Shown: one piece after another, positions 46,693 to 58,525 of the stretch
Layout: every line of letters begins with the position of its first letter
Numbering within the stretch: the stretch's first letter is position 1
Assembly: GCA_032718565.1 (NCBI GenBank)
Contig: JAVGVS010000040.1
Coordinates: 1,034,971 to 1,098,970 of the forward strand
Reading direction: 5' to 3'
Origin: Distichodus sexfasciatus
Taxonomy: Eukaryota; Chordata; Actinopteri; Characiformes; Distichodontidae
DNA length: 64,000 nucleotides
Notes under the pieces: generated by a model
What the model was told of the DNA's origin: nothing
The model's database searches: none
Seen by the model: only the letters and a program-made list of their open reading frames with translations
Made by a program: the position numbers and the translations under genes

Positions 46693-48139
46693 CAGTGGGG
46701 GAAATAATCATTTGATCCTCTGTTGATTTTGTAAGTTTGCCCACTTACAAAGAAATGAACAGCCTCTACTTTTTATGGTAGTTTTATTTTAATGAATAGA
46801 AACAGAATATCAACCAAAAAGCCAGAAAAAAACCACTACATAAAAGTTATACATTGATTTGCATTTTATTAAGAAAAATAAGTATTTCATCCCCAAGCAA
46901 AACACAACTTAGTACTTGGTGGAGAAACCCTCGTTGGCAAGCACAGCGGTAAGACATTTCTTGTAGTTGATCACCAGGTTTGCACACATCTCAGGAGGGA
47001 TTTTGGCCCACTCCTCTTTACAGAAACTCTCTAAGTCCTTTATGTTTCTTGTCTGCCGCTTGGCAACTCGAAGCGTCAGCTTCCTCCACAGATTTTCGAT
47101 AGGATTAAGGTCTGGAAACTGGCTAGGCCATTCCATAACCTTAGTGTGCTTCTTCTTTAGCCTCTCCTTTGTTGCCTTAGCTGTATGTTTTGGGTCATTG
47201 TCATGCTGGAAACCCCATCCATGACCCATCTTCGGTGTTCTGGCTGTGGGAAGGAGGTTCATTGGCCTCTCAATGCAGTGTATTCATCCTGTACCTTTAG
47301 CTGAAAAACAGCCCCAAAGCATAATGTTTTCACCTCTGTGCTTTACTGTAGAGATGGTGTGCTTTGGGTTACTCAGTATTTCTCATCCTCCAAACATGGC
47401 GGTTGGAGTTGATGCCAAAGAGCTCAATTTTGGTCTCATCTGACCACAGCACTTTCTCTCATGCCTTCTCTGAATCATCTAGATGTTTACTGGCAAACTT
47501 AAGATGGGCCTGTCCATGTGCCTTCTTGAGCAGGGTGAACTTGTGGGCACTGCAAGACTTCAGTCCAGTACGGTGTAGTGTGTTACCAATGGTGTTCTTG
47601 GTGACAGTGGTCCCAGCTGCCTTCAGATCATTCACAAGCTCCTCCCGAGTAGTTGTGGGCTGATCCCTCACCTTTCTCATAATCTTCCTCACCCCGTGAG
47701 GCAAGATCTTGCATGGAGCTTCAAGGGCGACTGATGGTCATTTTATGTTCCTTCCATTTTTGAATAATCGTACCAACAGTTGTCACATTCTCACCAAGTT
47801 TCTTGCTAATTGTCTTGTAGCCCATTCCAGCCTTGTGCAGGTCCACAAACTTGTCCCTGGAGAGGTTGTAATGGAAGAAACTGATCCTGTGGACAGGTGT
47901 GCTTTATATTCATAACAAGATATCAGGTGTATCTGTAATTGATTTATTGCAATCTGTGTGCCACACCCAACCTGTGGGAGCCAGAATTCAGGCTGGGTTG
48001 TAGGGCATCAAATACTTATTGATATGCTGTCTCTCTTCATTAAAATAAAACTACTGTAAAAATTAGAGACTTTTCATTTCTTTGTAAGTGGGCAAACTTA
48101 CAGAATCAACAGGGGATCAAATAATTATTTCCCCCATTG
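46693..48139 (-). mobile_element. full-length Tc1-type transposon, 1447 bp
   Basis: Flanked by TA (46691-46692 and 48140-48141). The terminal inverted repeats begin CAGTGGGGGAAATAATCATT on the left and CAATGGGGGAAATAATTATT on the reverse of the right. They run about 105 bp at roughly 85-90 percent identity. The single transposase gene inside, on the minus strand, is broken. Length and layout fit a complete but dead copy. Confidence 0.9.
46909..47870 (-). pseudogene. Tc1 transposase, frameshifted
   Basis: All main parts of a Tc1 transposase are visible but lie in different frames. There is an N-terminal helix-turn-helix segment (VDLHKAGMGYKTISKKLGE near 47790-47850) and a second DNA-binding part (47459-47704). 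The first catalytic aspartate is in LWSDETKIE near 47430, the second in HDNDPKHTAK near 47200, and the glutamate in DLNPIENLW near 47090. At least two frameshifts and several stops separate them, so no functional enzyme can be made. Confidence 0.9.
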
Positions 48140-48189
48140 TACATAGTTATGCAGGTCATGAGTCAGTTGTGTGAAAAGTTAAAAAGTTG

Positions 48190-48620
48190 TGGTGTTACTT
48201 CCTGGTTGCCTTACAGCATCTTCTATGCTTGGAAGCTCTTCCTGAATCTCTCTGGTGTAGGCCACAATACTCCTGAAGCATTTGCCTGATTTCACTAGGT
48301 CAAAGAGACAGTTACCAGGGTGATACAAGTCTCTGAAGATTCGGCTTGCTCTGATCCTACATCTCCTCCATGACCAGCAGAGACTGTGGATCTGATCTGG
48401 TACAGGGTTACACAGGCCGGATCACTCTCTGGAGTCCTTTTATGTTTTGTACACAGTGGTTCACAAACCAGGAAGTGATGTTCTGAGTCAAGACACTTTC
48501 TACATCACCAGAGTAAAAAGTCCACAGCATCACTGGAGAGACCCCATAACTTACTCAAATATCTCTAATGGTAAGGATGGTTTTGGATGAGATGGTAGGT
48601 TGATCTCCACACATGCTACG
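48190..48620 (+). repeat. probable degraded interspersed repeat
   Basis: The sequence around GGAAGCTCTTCCTGAATCTC, GATCCTACATCTCCTCCATG, TGTGGATCTGATCTGG and GACACTTTCTACATCACC has the cadence of a widespread fish repeat. I cannot name it with confidence, and no coding frame is kept. Confidence 0.35.
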
Positions 48621-49298
48621 AACAAATCTGTAACAGGCAGATGAGCAACAAGTTTTTTTAACTGCTGCAGACACAATGGACTTCAAAGCATTTTACCCTC
48701 CAGCAGGTCAAGATCCAGAGCTGTGTTACCCCTCAGAGACCGTTAGCGTGCCGACAAAAGCCGGCCTCCAAAACATGGTCTTTCTGGCAATTTTGATTTG
48801 ATTAATCAGTGCTTTTTAAGTGCTTGAAGGGTTATTTTTCATTTCCTGCCCTAAGAGGCAGATTCATATCTACCATGGCAAAGGCCCAAATGAAACAACC
48901 TCCGTCAAGTTTCCTCTCATTACTGCAGCCAAACGGCCGATATAATCTGCAGGCCTAAATGCTGTGCGCTGCGCTCCCCCTACCCAGAGGAGTCAGAGTT
49001 CACGGTTAGCATGATTGGGGAACAATGATAATTTACTGCGTGAGAGATTGTGTGTGATTCCGCACACAGCCCTCAGGGAGTCCCACCCAGGGAGCAGGGA
49101 GAGGAAGCATGGAGGAGGACGGCAGTCAGCAGCACAGGGCCTTCATCACTATCCACACCCATCAGCCAGAGAAGCACAGTAGGAGTTCCTCACATCAGAG
49201 CATTCCAGGAGCTGGGATGTAATCTGTAAGGCAACTTGGAAGTAAAGTTGAAATTGTCTTACAAAGAATGCAAGCTGAGTTGGTCCTTGTAGACAGTG
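48621..49298. other. intergenic, possibly constrained segment
   Basis: No gene or repeat seen. The mix of TTGATTTGATTAATCAG (homeodomain-type TAAT cores), GC-richer blocks and lack of transposon marks would fit conserved non-coding DNA, but this cannot be judged without other species. Confidence 0.3.
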
Positions 49299-49450
49299 TT
49301 GGGGAAGCTAGTTTTTAAAGTGGTAGCTTTTCAAACTGCAAGCTACAAGCTACAGTCAGGTTACTGTATTAATGTAGCAGTTAGCTACACTACTAGTTAA
49401 AGAAAAAAAGTAGCTAACTACAGCCAAGCTATTTTATTCATACTTACAAC
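49299..49450 (+). mobile_element. hAT-type element end, AGCTACA-rich
   Basis: It starts CAGTGTTGGGGAAGCTAG, the same terminal CAGTGTTGGG as the hAT element at 32855. It continues with sub-terminal AGCTACAAGCTACAG and GTAGCAGTTAGCTACACT motifs in both orientations. The other terminus was not found, so it is a one-ended fragment. A relative lies at 39278. Confidence 0.55.
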
Positions 49451-52400
49451 ATGTGTTGTAAGTTAATTTTAAAAAATAAGAAATGTGTAAAAAATGTGTA
49501 AGTTATGTCTTTCATATTTTTTGTATGCTACTGCTCCGCTAATGATAAGCCTCTGAAAATCCAGTTTAGTTAGTAGTGTCACACATTTTAATTAGCTACG
49601 TTCTGACGGTGCATATTGGTAATAATCTAATCTAATCCGAGCTAAACTGCCACTTTAATCCAACATCATGGTATATGTTTCCTTATTAAGCTGGTTTTTA
49701 GCAACTGCAGTAGAATCCAGTTCTATTACGACACTTTATTTAAGATTATTGCACATACTGTAGATTCTGGTGTCTGATTTCTTTTGCACACATTTCAAAG
49801 AATTTACAATAAACAATTAGACTTTATTTTAGTAATGAAGAAAAGGTTACCACAGTTTACTCAGAAGGCACCAAATATCAGTCATTTTGCACTACTGAGT
49901 AAATTGAACATATTTGGAGGTTGTTCAATGAAGTTTATATTCTGATTAAAGCAGGTGGTTAATGTTTTCTGAAGTACAATATATGCTTTGAACTCCAAAT
50001 CCAGCCAAGTCAGTGTGGAGCTTGTTGGTGAGAATATGTTGGGAACTTGTTCAAGTTTTTAATGATTAAAGTGTGGTAATAAACAAAACTCCTCTAAGAC
50101 CATTTTGCTAGTTTTTTGCCAAGCAGCGTTTGTTCTCCAAGCAGATATGTTCAGCAGCTCTTTCTGAGCAGGCCAAGAAACAGCAGTGAAGAGATAAATA
50201 ACATGCTCAGCGCTGTCCAGAAAACATGCATCTTTAGTAAATGGTGGGAATTTTCATCATACTAAATGCTTGTGTACACAAACAACAAGCTGTATGAAAC
50301 TGAACTACCTTATGTCTGTTCCAAAGTCGACTGGGAGCTGCTCTCTTATCTGTTGATGTTTTGCAAGTTGGAAATAGGAAACGTGTGAGGAATTTTCTCT
50401 AACATCAGAGGGCCCGGCGTATCCGCGTCCTAAATTTTGACTGTTGGGCGTTGCTGGGATCAGAATTCTTCCTGCAGATGTTGATGCGTTTGTGTGTAGG
50501 GTCAAAGGAACAGAATCTGCACAGGTTGATAACGCTAAAGCCCTGAGGAGCTTCCTGTGGATGCTGGAAGCTGCAGTTGATGCTCCGCTGCACGTCTCCG
50601 ACCGGACAGGATGGATTTTCATCTTTCCTCTGAGAGCGCTGTTCGGATGTTATAGACGTGGTCTTCTAATCAGACGGCCATTGACCAGGAGGAAGAGCCT
50701 CCTCCCAAATCACAGCGGCTTGGCCGTAATGTAGATAAAACTTTCATGTTTGTGTTGGCCTTAAATGAAAAACAGGAGGGAAAGGATTTCATTCCATATC
50801 CTGGTTTGCTTTGGACTCAGAAAAAGTTTATGAATGATTCCACCGTGATCCCATTCAATTTATTTGGGATCCATCTTATAAAATGGGGATTGGGCGCCCA
50901 AATCCTGGCGTATAACCACGGGTTCTTGGCACGACATACCAATAAAGTTCCAGAGCAGAAATGGATAATGAGAAGTATTTTTTAAAATAAAAATAACCAA
51001 ACCATATCCATAAGCTGATTTGGAGTAAGATGGCACAACATTATATAGCCATGTAAGTTATCATAATAAATTTTGTTCAGAGTATCTCAGAACATGTTTC
51101 TTAATCTGGGGATAAATTGCATTTTTTAAAGAATGTCTTCTGCAAATTAACATCGTGTACAAACGCACACATGTATTATGTTAAACTGCCCATGTGGGAG
51201 AAGGGAGTTTTACCAAAAGTTGGGCGAAGTTCATAAAAAGGGCCCAGCGGCATCTCATATAACAGAGCTACTGGCTGCAGCTGCCACTTGGTAACTAATA
51301 CAAAAGGCCCTTCTGACCTCCAGTCTGCCTCTGTTGTCAAGGACGTCAAATGTCCTCGGGTCCCCATTACAGGGCAGGCGGCAGCTAAAGCACCGAGCCG
51401 TATGGTGACTCGTGGCTGCGTTTGCTTCAGGCAGTGGGATTGCTGGCTGAAATTGCTTCTCAGTAACCCGATCCTGGATTTCAATTAGTGACAGATCACT
51501 ACAAAACAAACACACACAATCACACAACCGTGACCGCTATCACATCTGCAATGAGATTTTTTTTCTAGAAACAAAGGGTTCAATGCGACATGTTGGCCAA
51601 AAACCTTTTTTCCTTTACTTAAAATGACGCCCCATTTTGCACATTGTTGGAAAGCATGGCTCGACTTTATTTTATAGTTCAAGCGTAAAACAAAAAGTTA
51701 ATATCTTCTGAAAGCTCTTAATCCAAACGGCGCAGTCAGGCCACCCTGAAACCCAGTCACTGCTGCCAAGAAGGGCTCCAGCATTGACTTGGCATGCAAA
51801 ACAAATTACATGGCAAATCAAAGCTTTGTCATTCTTTAATCTGACCCAGCAAATAAACCTACAGCTCAAGTAACCATAAGTGGTGGCCAAAAGTAGGTGG
51901 AATATGTCTTTCCAAAGGAGTTTGGAAAAACGGCACTACCCAAAAACGTCCATCAACAGCAAAATGTCAGGTTGATCCTATAGCATATGACGCAGTGTTC
52001 TCCTGAAGGACGGGGCACTGCCGGTGCAGAAAGGTGAAGGTTTAGACTCCTGTCATCTCCTCTATTGCATTGCTCTGTAGGGCACCACAGCAACCGCAAC
52101 AGCTGCAGACTTCAGTTTTGAGGTGTAAATCTTGAAAGCGCACCAGTAGAACTTTCCAGAAAAGGGTCAAACTGGCCAATTGACCTGGCCTTTTGCTCTG
52201 AGGCTGACGTTCAGGCCTTGGCCTCACTGCATTCACCAAGCATGACCAGTGCTTCTTTTCACTTCTTTGCCCTGTTTGACCTGGGGCTTGCCCGACAGAA
52301 AGGCCCAGCCTATTGGGGCCTCAATGGACTGACATGTGCAACATAAGCGGTCAGCGTTGACTGTGCACATTGCCTGCAAGGCTTGCTGTTGTCACTACTG

Positions 52401-54099
52401 CTGTGACGAGACCTCTGGCAAGAAAGCTGGGGCCTCCGAACAATGGCATCTGTCAGAAGGACGGAGAAGGGGAGACGCTTCGAGGCACTGTTTTTTCCTT
52501 TTGCTTCACAATTTACTGCCTTTCCTGAAACATCACTGACCCCACCCCGGCGTCTATTTTTCACTGGGGGAGGACTTCTTCTCTCACATGTTTTTCCCCT
52601 CCATTTACCGACTGCCAAGACTCAACTTTAAAAATGGAAAATGCAGGAAAAAACAGAAGTTTGCCTTGTTACAGGATTAGTGAAGGATTTTACGATGTAT
52701 AGAACAGTTGCCTGCATTTCCATTAGAACCTATTGAGTGTACTGAACACAGACAATAAAATTTTCAGTAATTTTAGCTCTAAAACACAGAGGGATGATTG
52801 CCATCGACGCTGTACCTCAATAAATGAAATACCACAACACTAGTAATTAGTGTATTTGAGAGTTCTGGTTTTGCCTTGAGCTTGTTCTCGTCATTGTTGC
52901 TTCTCTCTGCGGTATTCACACTGATCTCTCCAGAGCTTTTAGACACTATGTGTTACGCGGTTCCCCTGCTTGCATGTCCCAGCTCATACGTCCAATTTTT
53001 TCCAGTAGAAATGATTAATATGCTAATTATGTTCGCCCCCGCCTTCGCTTTTTCCTCATAGAATGTTGTTCCAAGCATCCTAATAAAACATAGTGAAGTT
53101 ACCCAGGCACACAAGACCCTCTCTCCTGATTTGTGGAAAAAGATTCCCAGCCAGAAGTGCTTTGCATGTTAGCATCTGGTTTATTCATTGAGTCTCACAG
53201 ATTTATTTGAGGTCAGTGTGGGCAAAACCAATGTTCTCTCCACCTTTTTTAAGTTCAGAAATATGATGGTGTAGTATTGAATTTATGAAAGAACATTTAC
53301 ACGTTCCTGAGGGGGGGACAAAATGTCTGTAATTACACAGTAATTGACATTACTTCACCCATGTTTCCCTTGCACTCACCAAAGTCACAGACCACTTTCG
53401 TATGCGCTCTGGGCGATCTTTTCAGGTTGTTAACGGATTCTGGGCAGTTTTTTTTAAAAATGCAAGAGAAAATCTCGCATTCCACTGTAGATGTCTTCTG
53501 GTAAACAGCCTGGAAACACGCTGTGTCTATAATCCTCGTCTTGTGTCTGGAGCTCCCTCTGGCATTGAAGGGAGCTCAGTCCTGTGGTGGACTTGTCGCT
53601 GGCCAGAGCATTCCACAGTCCCTCTGTCAACTGGTGCCAGTCGCCATGAAGTTTATTCTCTCAGCAGCAAGACCAGTGGAGTCTCATCCTCTCCCAGAGC
53701 AAAAACACAATTTAATTGAATTTCATACTGTTAAATAAATCTTGTTCCTTAACATACAAGCTTCACAATGAATTGTGTATTCAATAGCGTTGTTGCTTTA
53801 AGGGTAATTAATTGTAATATCTGTAATCAATATACAATAATGATGCATTTTAAGCACTATTGATTCAGCGTCCCAGTGTAATAACAGAAGGACACATGAT
53901 TGGCAATTGTGACAATAATAATTATCCTGCATTATAAAACAGCTAAATTTGAGATTATGGATTGATTAAAATGGAAAGAATCATTGTGGCACGTTAGTTT
54001 CTCCATTTGGTTAATTAAAGTTTAACAGGGTTGGAATACTACCTTGAATCTTGTAAGTAATAAACCAAACAAAGCCGAACTCCTCGGGGCAATCTTATA
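49451..54099. other. intergenic, no gene seen
   Basis: About 4.6 kb without a supported gene. Reading frames around 50305-50734, 51176-51527 and 52310-52631 overlap on opposite strands, lack domains and sit in locally GC-rich DNA. No RNA gene or clear transposon end was found. Confidence 0.4.
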
Positions 54100-54102
54100 G
54101 AA

Positions 54103-54180
54103 AAGGGGCGGCACTGTGGCGCTGGGAGTGTTCAGGCTATGGATACTCCATTCATTCATTCATTCATTCGTCCATTCATT
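54103..54180. mobile_element. collapsed SINE family C: head next to inverted tail
   Basis: GGGGCGGCACTGTGGCGCTGGG (54106-54127) is the start of a plus-oriented family C head. Within about 25 bp it is followed by (ATTC)n (54149-54180), which is the tail in minus orientation. The body is missing, so the copy is rearranged. Confidence 0.5.
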
Positions 54181-54859
54181 GAGCCTCGCTGTCAAAGCAA
54201 CAAGTCACCATGGAGACGGAGCTGTAAGTGTTGTGTGGTTTTGTTGTGAGTCTTACTCCATTGTGCCCCGATCCCTCTTCTGCAGTGGCGGCACGCTTTC
54301 CCCTGGGGCCTTCGCAATACAACATCTGGCCCTCTCAGCTGCCTTGCCCCTCCCCGCTACACACTCTTTAAAAGGCTTCGCTTCTTTAAAAGGCTAGCCA
54401 CACACACCTGCTGAGAGGGTCAGAGGTCGTTGTCCAAGCAGGCATGCATTACAGACACCCTGCTTGACTGCAGACTTCTAGAGCATGATCATGGCTCCAG
54501 GGTCTACCTTAGTTCCTGCTGTTTTTTAGCATAAGAAATGGGGGCTTCTCCCACCCTGCAGCTCTGCCTGGAAACTGTGTGAAAACATCTGAGCAAACCA
54601 CACTGAAGTAATGTGCAGTTTGACATTAAGAACCCCGAAATGCTGCACTAAGTAGGCCAAAAATAAGGGCTCAGGAGGCAAGAAAGCTTTTCGAGTTCTT
54701 TGACAAGAGTGGTGACTTTCGGTTTAAGAGGATTAATTTTGCACTTTCTTTCATCTGGGATTGGTAGCAGAAGAATGTTTCAAAAAAGAGTGGAATTGTG
54801 GAACTACAAAACGTTCCTTATGTTAAAAGCTGATCTGCTGCGGCATGTCTGTAGTGGAC
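54181..54859. other. intergenic, no gene seen
   Basis: A short tandem AAAAGGCTTCGCTTCTTTAAAAGGCT occurs near 54368-54393. Otherwise unremarkable. Confidence 0.4.
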
Positions 54860-55085
54860 AATCACACTCTCATTCACACCTTACAGGGCCAATTTAGAGT
54901 CACCAATTAACCTATAGTGCTTTGGACTGTGGGAGGAAACCGGATCCCCTGGAGAAAACCCACACGAACATGGGGAGAGCATGCAAACTCTGCACAGAAA
55001 GGCCCTACGGCCGATCCGGGGGATTGAACCCAGGACCCTCTTGCTGTGAGGTGGCAGCGCTAACCACTGCCCCACCGTGACGCCC
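54860..55085 (-). mobile_element. composite SINE, family C, 5' part
   Basis: The minus-strand copy reads GGGCGTCACGGTGGGGCAGTGGTTAGCGCTGCC.. (tRNA-like head), then GGGTTCAATCCCCC (B box), TGTGCAGAGTTTGCATGCTC, TGGGTTTTCTCC, TCCCACAGTCCAAAG and ends near CACCTTACAGGGCC..GTGTGAATGAGAGTGTG. It lacks the GGATAA(TGAA)n 3' tail, so it is truncated relative to 28668-29022. Confidence 0.8.
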
Positions 55086-58066
55086 ACATGAAAAACTATT
55101 TTCTTTTTTATTAAAAATGTACTGGTCAATAAAAAGTAACGTAACTTGTCTAATTGGGGGTTCAATTTTAGATCAATGCTATGAGCTCGCTGATCGCTGA
55201 CTCAATGTATCATATAGATCAGCGTATTGTTACAAGGTGGATGTTGTTATAAAACTCCAGCACTAAAAGACTGGCATATTGAGGCATCTGAAATACATTT
55301 AGTATGTGCTGAGAGATCCCAGAGTGGGAGTGGACTTTTGGGGAAACATGCACCCTGTGTATGGAAGGGATGGTGACCCCTGCTGCCCGCACTGACGTCC
55401 ATGAAGGAATCAGCCGGACCTTCGTCAAGCTGCCGGAGAATTCCTTCAGCACAGACAATAGCAGTCTCTCTGGGACTGTGGCAGATGGCTTGCCTTGGGC
55501 TATCCAAGCCAAGCTTCCTTTGTTTATCTCTAAGTTTGATGCACCCACACACAGATACGCACACACACACACCATCACTCATCCTTTCTCTGTATGGCTT
55601 TGAGCATAACCCTAGGAGTTAGATCACAGATTTTATCTTTGTGGCTACTGTCATATGAACATTTTAGCCGCTGCTGGAGTCACAAGCATGTGCATGTCTA
55701 CATAAACAAAGAGTGGTCTCAATTTGGAGCCTCGGAGCATTCAAAAGAGAAGATCCTTATGTCTGGATAGCTGTCAGACTGTGTGCTTATTTTGGGGATG
55801 CTAAATCCAAATTTGTGAATGTTACTAGGACTGAATGAAAATGAGATGGATGTTCAACACATTCCATCAACAAACACTGAAAATGTCAAATATGAGCTGA
55901 TATGAGAACCGTATAATCAACTCTACAGTATGTATTGATTTTCCATCAGAACGATGCTGTCGTGTGTTTGCCATATCAGAAACAGATCAACAGGCCGAAC
56001 AATTTGCCATGCTCGCTCCAAGACCCGTTGCGCGGTATAGCTATCACAAGATCAGATGTGATTTCTTGGAAATACAGTAGAGAAAAAGAGCCAAAAGGGC
56101 CGTCAGTTCCACTTCAGAGTCGATTGATGTGTAATGCCCTTGGTGCCAGTTAGACGTGGTGTGGAAAAAAATCAGTCGCTGTGGCGGCATTGTGAGCCCT
56201 CCCCGGCACCCGGGTCTTGGTAGAAATGCGGAGAATGACTAGAGTGTGAAAATTAGCATAAAGCTGGCAGTGACAGGAGGAGGAGGAGAGCTCTTTCAGG
56301 GAGAAGGGCGACGGGGCGGCTCTCGCTTTCTTTAACACATCTGCTGTGTGCGTGTTGGGGCGGCCCTCAGACAGGTCTGTCTGCAGCACGGCCTTTTCTG
56401 TGGCCCTGAATAGAAGCTCTCAGCACGCTTGATAGATGGCATTCATTTCAATAAAAATGGCCTCCCAGCAGAACGGGCAGAAAGGAGAGCCGCCACTCCA
56501 TCGCACGCACTGAACAAAGCCCCTCGACCTCCCTTTCTTGAGAAAAGAAATCCCCTCTTAACCAGCCAGCCCGAGACGGAGGCTAATCAAGAGAAAGAAA
56601 CGAAAACGAACGTTCCCTTTTTTAAAAATAAGTGCTTAGGGCAGAGCCCTTTTTAGCATTAACACGTCTGCCGTGACACACATCAACTTCTTATAAACAG
56701 TTTTGACCTTCCCCCCAAGCGAATATTGCAGTTACCAAAAGTCAAAAATGACCAGAACAGCGGGAAGTGAACTCAAATCTGTTAGTGGTGTTGCTTTCTA
56801 GGACAGCTCGATGAACACAACACTAGAATGACGTAAGGCAGCTGGGAACCGGATCTTGTGTTTTTGGAAGTGCCAACGGTAATCATGGCTGGAGGTCTAA
56901 GACCATGGCTAATGTCTCAGGCTTGTTCGGACCAAGAAAAACAATAATGGGATAAACCATGTCTATAAAAATCCTTGAGCCGTCATATTAGATGCAGCTT
57001 CAGCTGAAAGATTCATTTCATACCATAACCAGGAATAAGAAAATGACAAAAAAAGGCCTAACATAACACCTTTGATTAATTTAGCTGTATTTTTCAATCA
57101 TTTGACATATTTAAAGTATTTTTTTCTGTTTTTATGGTTCTACATGGGAGCCAATGCTAATGGAGCTAAATGAAAGTTAATGGGGTTTAACATCACTGGA
57201 GCATCTTCATCACTGGTCAGGATGTTACTGACAATGAGGAAGCAACAAATTGAAAATCAATTTGAGCCTCAGATGCGCGCTATTAATAGATTAAGTGGCC
57301 TGGAAAACAGGACATTGCTTTCAAAACAATGATTGGTACTGAGGTCCATTTTTATATCTGAAGGAAACATCATTTATCTTTGGCCACAGTGTGGAGATAA
57401 ATCATGTAATTTGCTACTAAACCATGTAGTCCTCCTCATGTGTACTGACAGTCAAAAAATTTGATAGAATCAACATAAGTAAACTTTTATTCTGTTGCTA
57501 AACCATTATACAGATGAGAAATCCAAATGATTTTACTGATAATGTAAGTATCCAATCAACTCAGGGGCTCAACACAGGACATCAATCACCAGAACACTGT
57601 AATATAATGAGCGATTATGCAGATTACAATATGAAGATTAATGAACACTGGAGCAAGTTCATCATTCCCCAGTAACCCAGCGCTCGTAATCACAGTAAAA
57701 GCAAGAAAGCAGTTGCTGTATCAGAGAAAAAACGTAACACATGGAAAGTACAGTGTCTATCAAACTGATCCAGTGCGAGTAAGGGTTTTATATGAATGGC
57801 ACACAAGACAAATAATATCTAATGTAGCAGATCCATAACCCAATAAAAACTGCACAACTTTTATTGGTTACTGTGTGTTGACGTATTAAAACCAGCAGTA
57901 AAGACTTCCCAACATTTAACATTTAACTAAAGCACTGGGGGCCCCTCAAATAGTCCCCCAAGGTTCCCAAATGGACTCACAGATGGTATTAGGGCAGCTG
58001 ATGTAATACAGTACGACTGTAAAGATCAAAGGAACAGAGCCATTTAAACATTGTCCAAGGCTTCTC
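55086..58066. other. intergenic, no gene seen
   Basis: A short CA run is at 55559-55572. Overlapping frames at 55219-55622 are not credible. The block 56150-56660 is GC-richer with few repeats, and I see no exon in it. Confidence 0.4.
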
Positions 58067-58525
58067 TCATTTTCTCGTACTGTGTGCATATGGCCGAATG
58101 TCCAAACCCGGAGGTCCTACCCCTTTGTCTTTACTTCTGCTCATTAGAGACCACCGGCTCCCCGTGGCCTGGGCCATCTCCCCTGCATTGTCTTGCTGCT
58201 GGAGAGCCATCCTAAATCTGAACAGACAGCTCTGGAGCGACACAATGGGCCCCATTGTCGGGGCCTGAAAGGCGAGCATGTGCTCGGCTAATGCCGTACC
58301 CGCGGCAGCCAACCTCCGGGACAACTTCGACATTCAGGCTTTGATTAAGGAGTCGCATTTAAGCACGGATGACTTCCTCCGAGGTGCCTGGAGGTTGTGG
58401 GAAAGGGGCGAGGAGTGAGCACGGCCTTGTCTGGGGCTGCCGTCGCCTCTTACTGAATAGAAGCTGGAGTTATTGATACTCAAATCACGACGGGGCAACC
58501 GGTCAAAGAAACGGCCCCCGAACAT
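58067..58525 (-). other. open region of about 152 codons with one in-frame TGA, unknown
   Basis: Two minus-strand frames (58334-58525, 63 codons; 58067-58333, 88 codons) lie in the same phase and are separated only by a TGA. The translation is rich in Arg, Ser, Ala and Gln with no domain that I know. The DNA is GC-richer than its surroundings, which by itself makes long frames more likely. Candidates are a diverged exon, a lncRNA or a conserved non-coding block. I do not claim a protein. Confidence 0.15.

Noticed and set aside
50305..50734. Overlapping 96- to 105-codon frames as an exon
   Set aside because: Open on both strands in a GC-rich patch, no recognised domain and no convincing splice sites.
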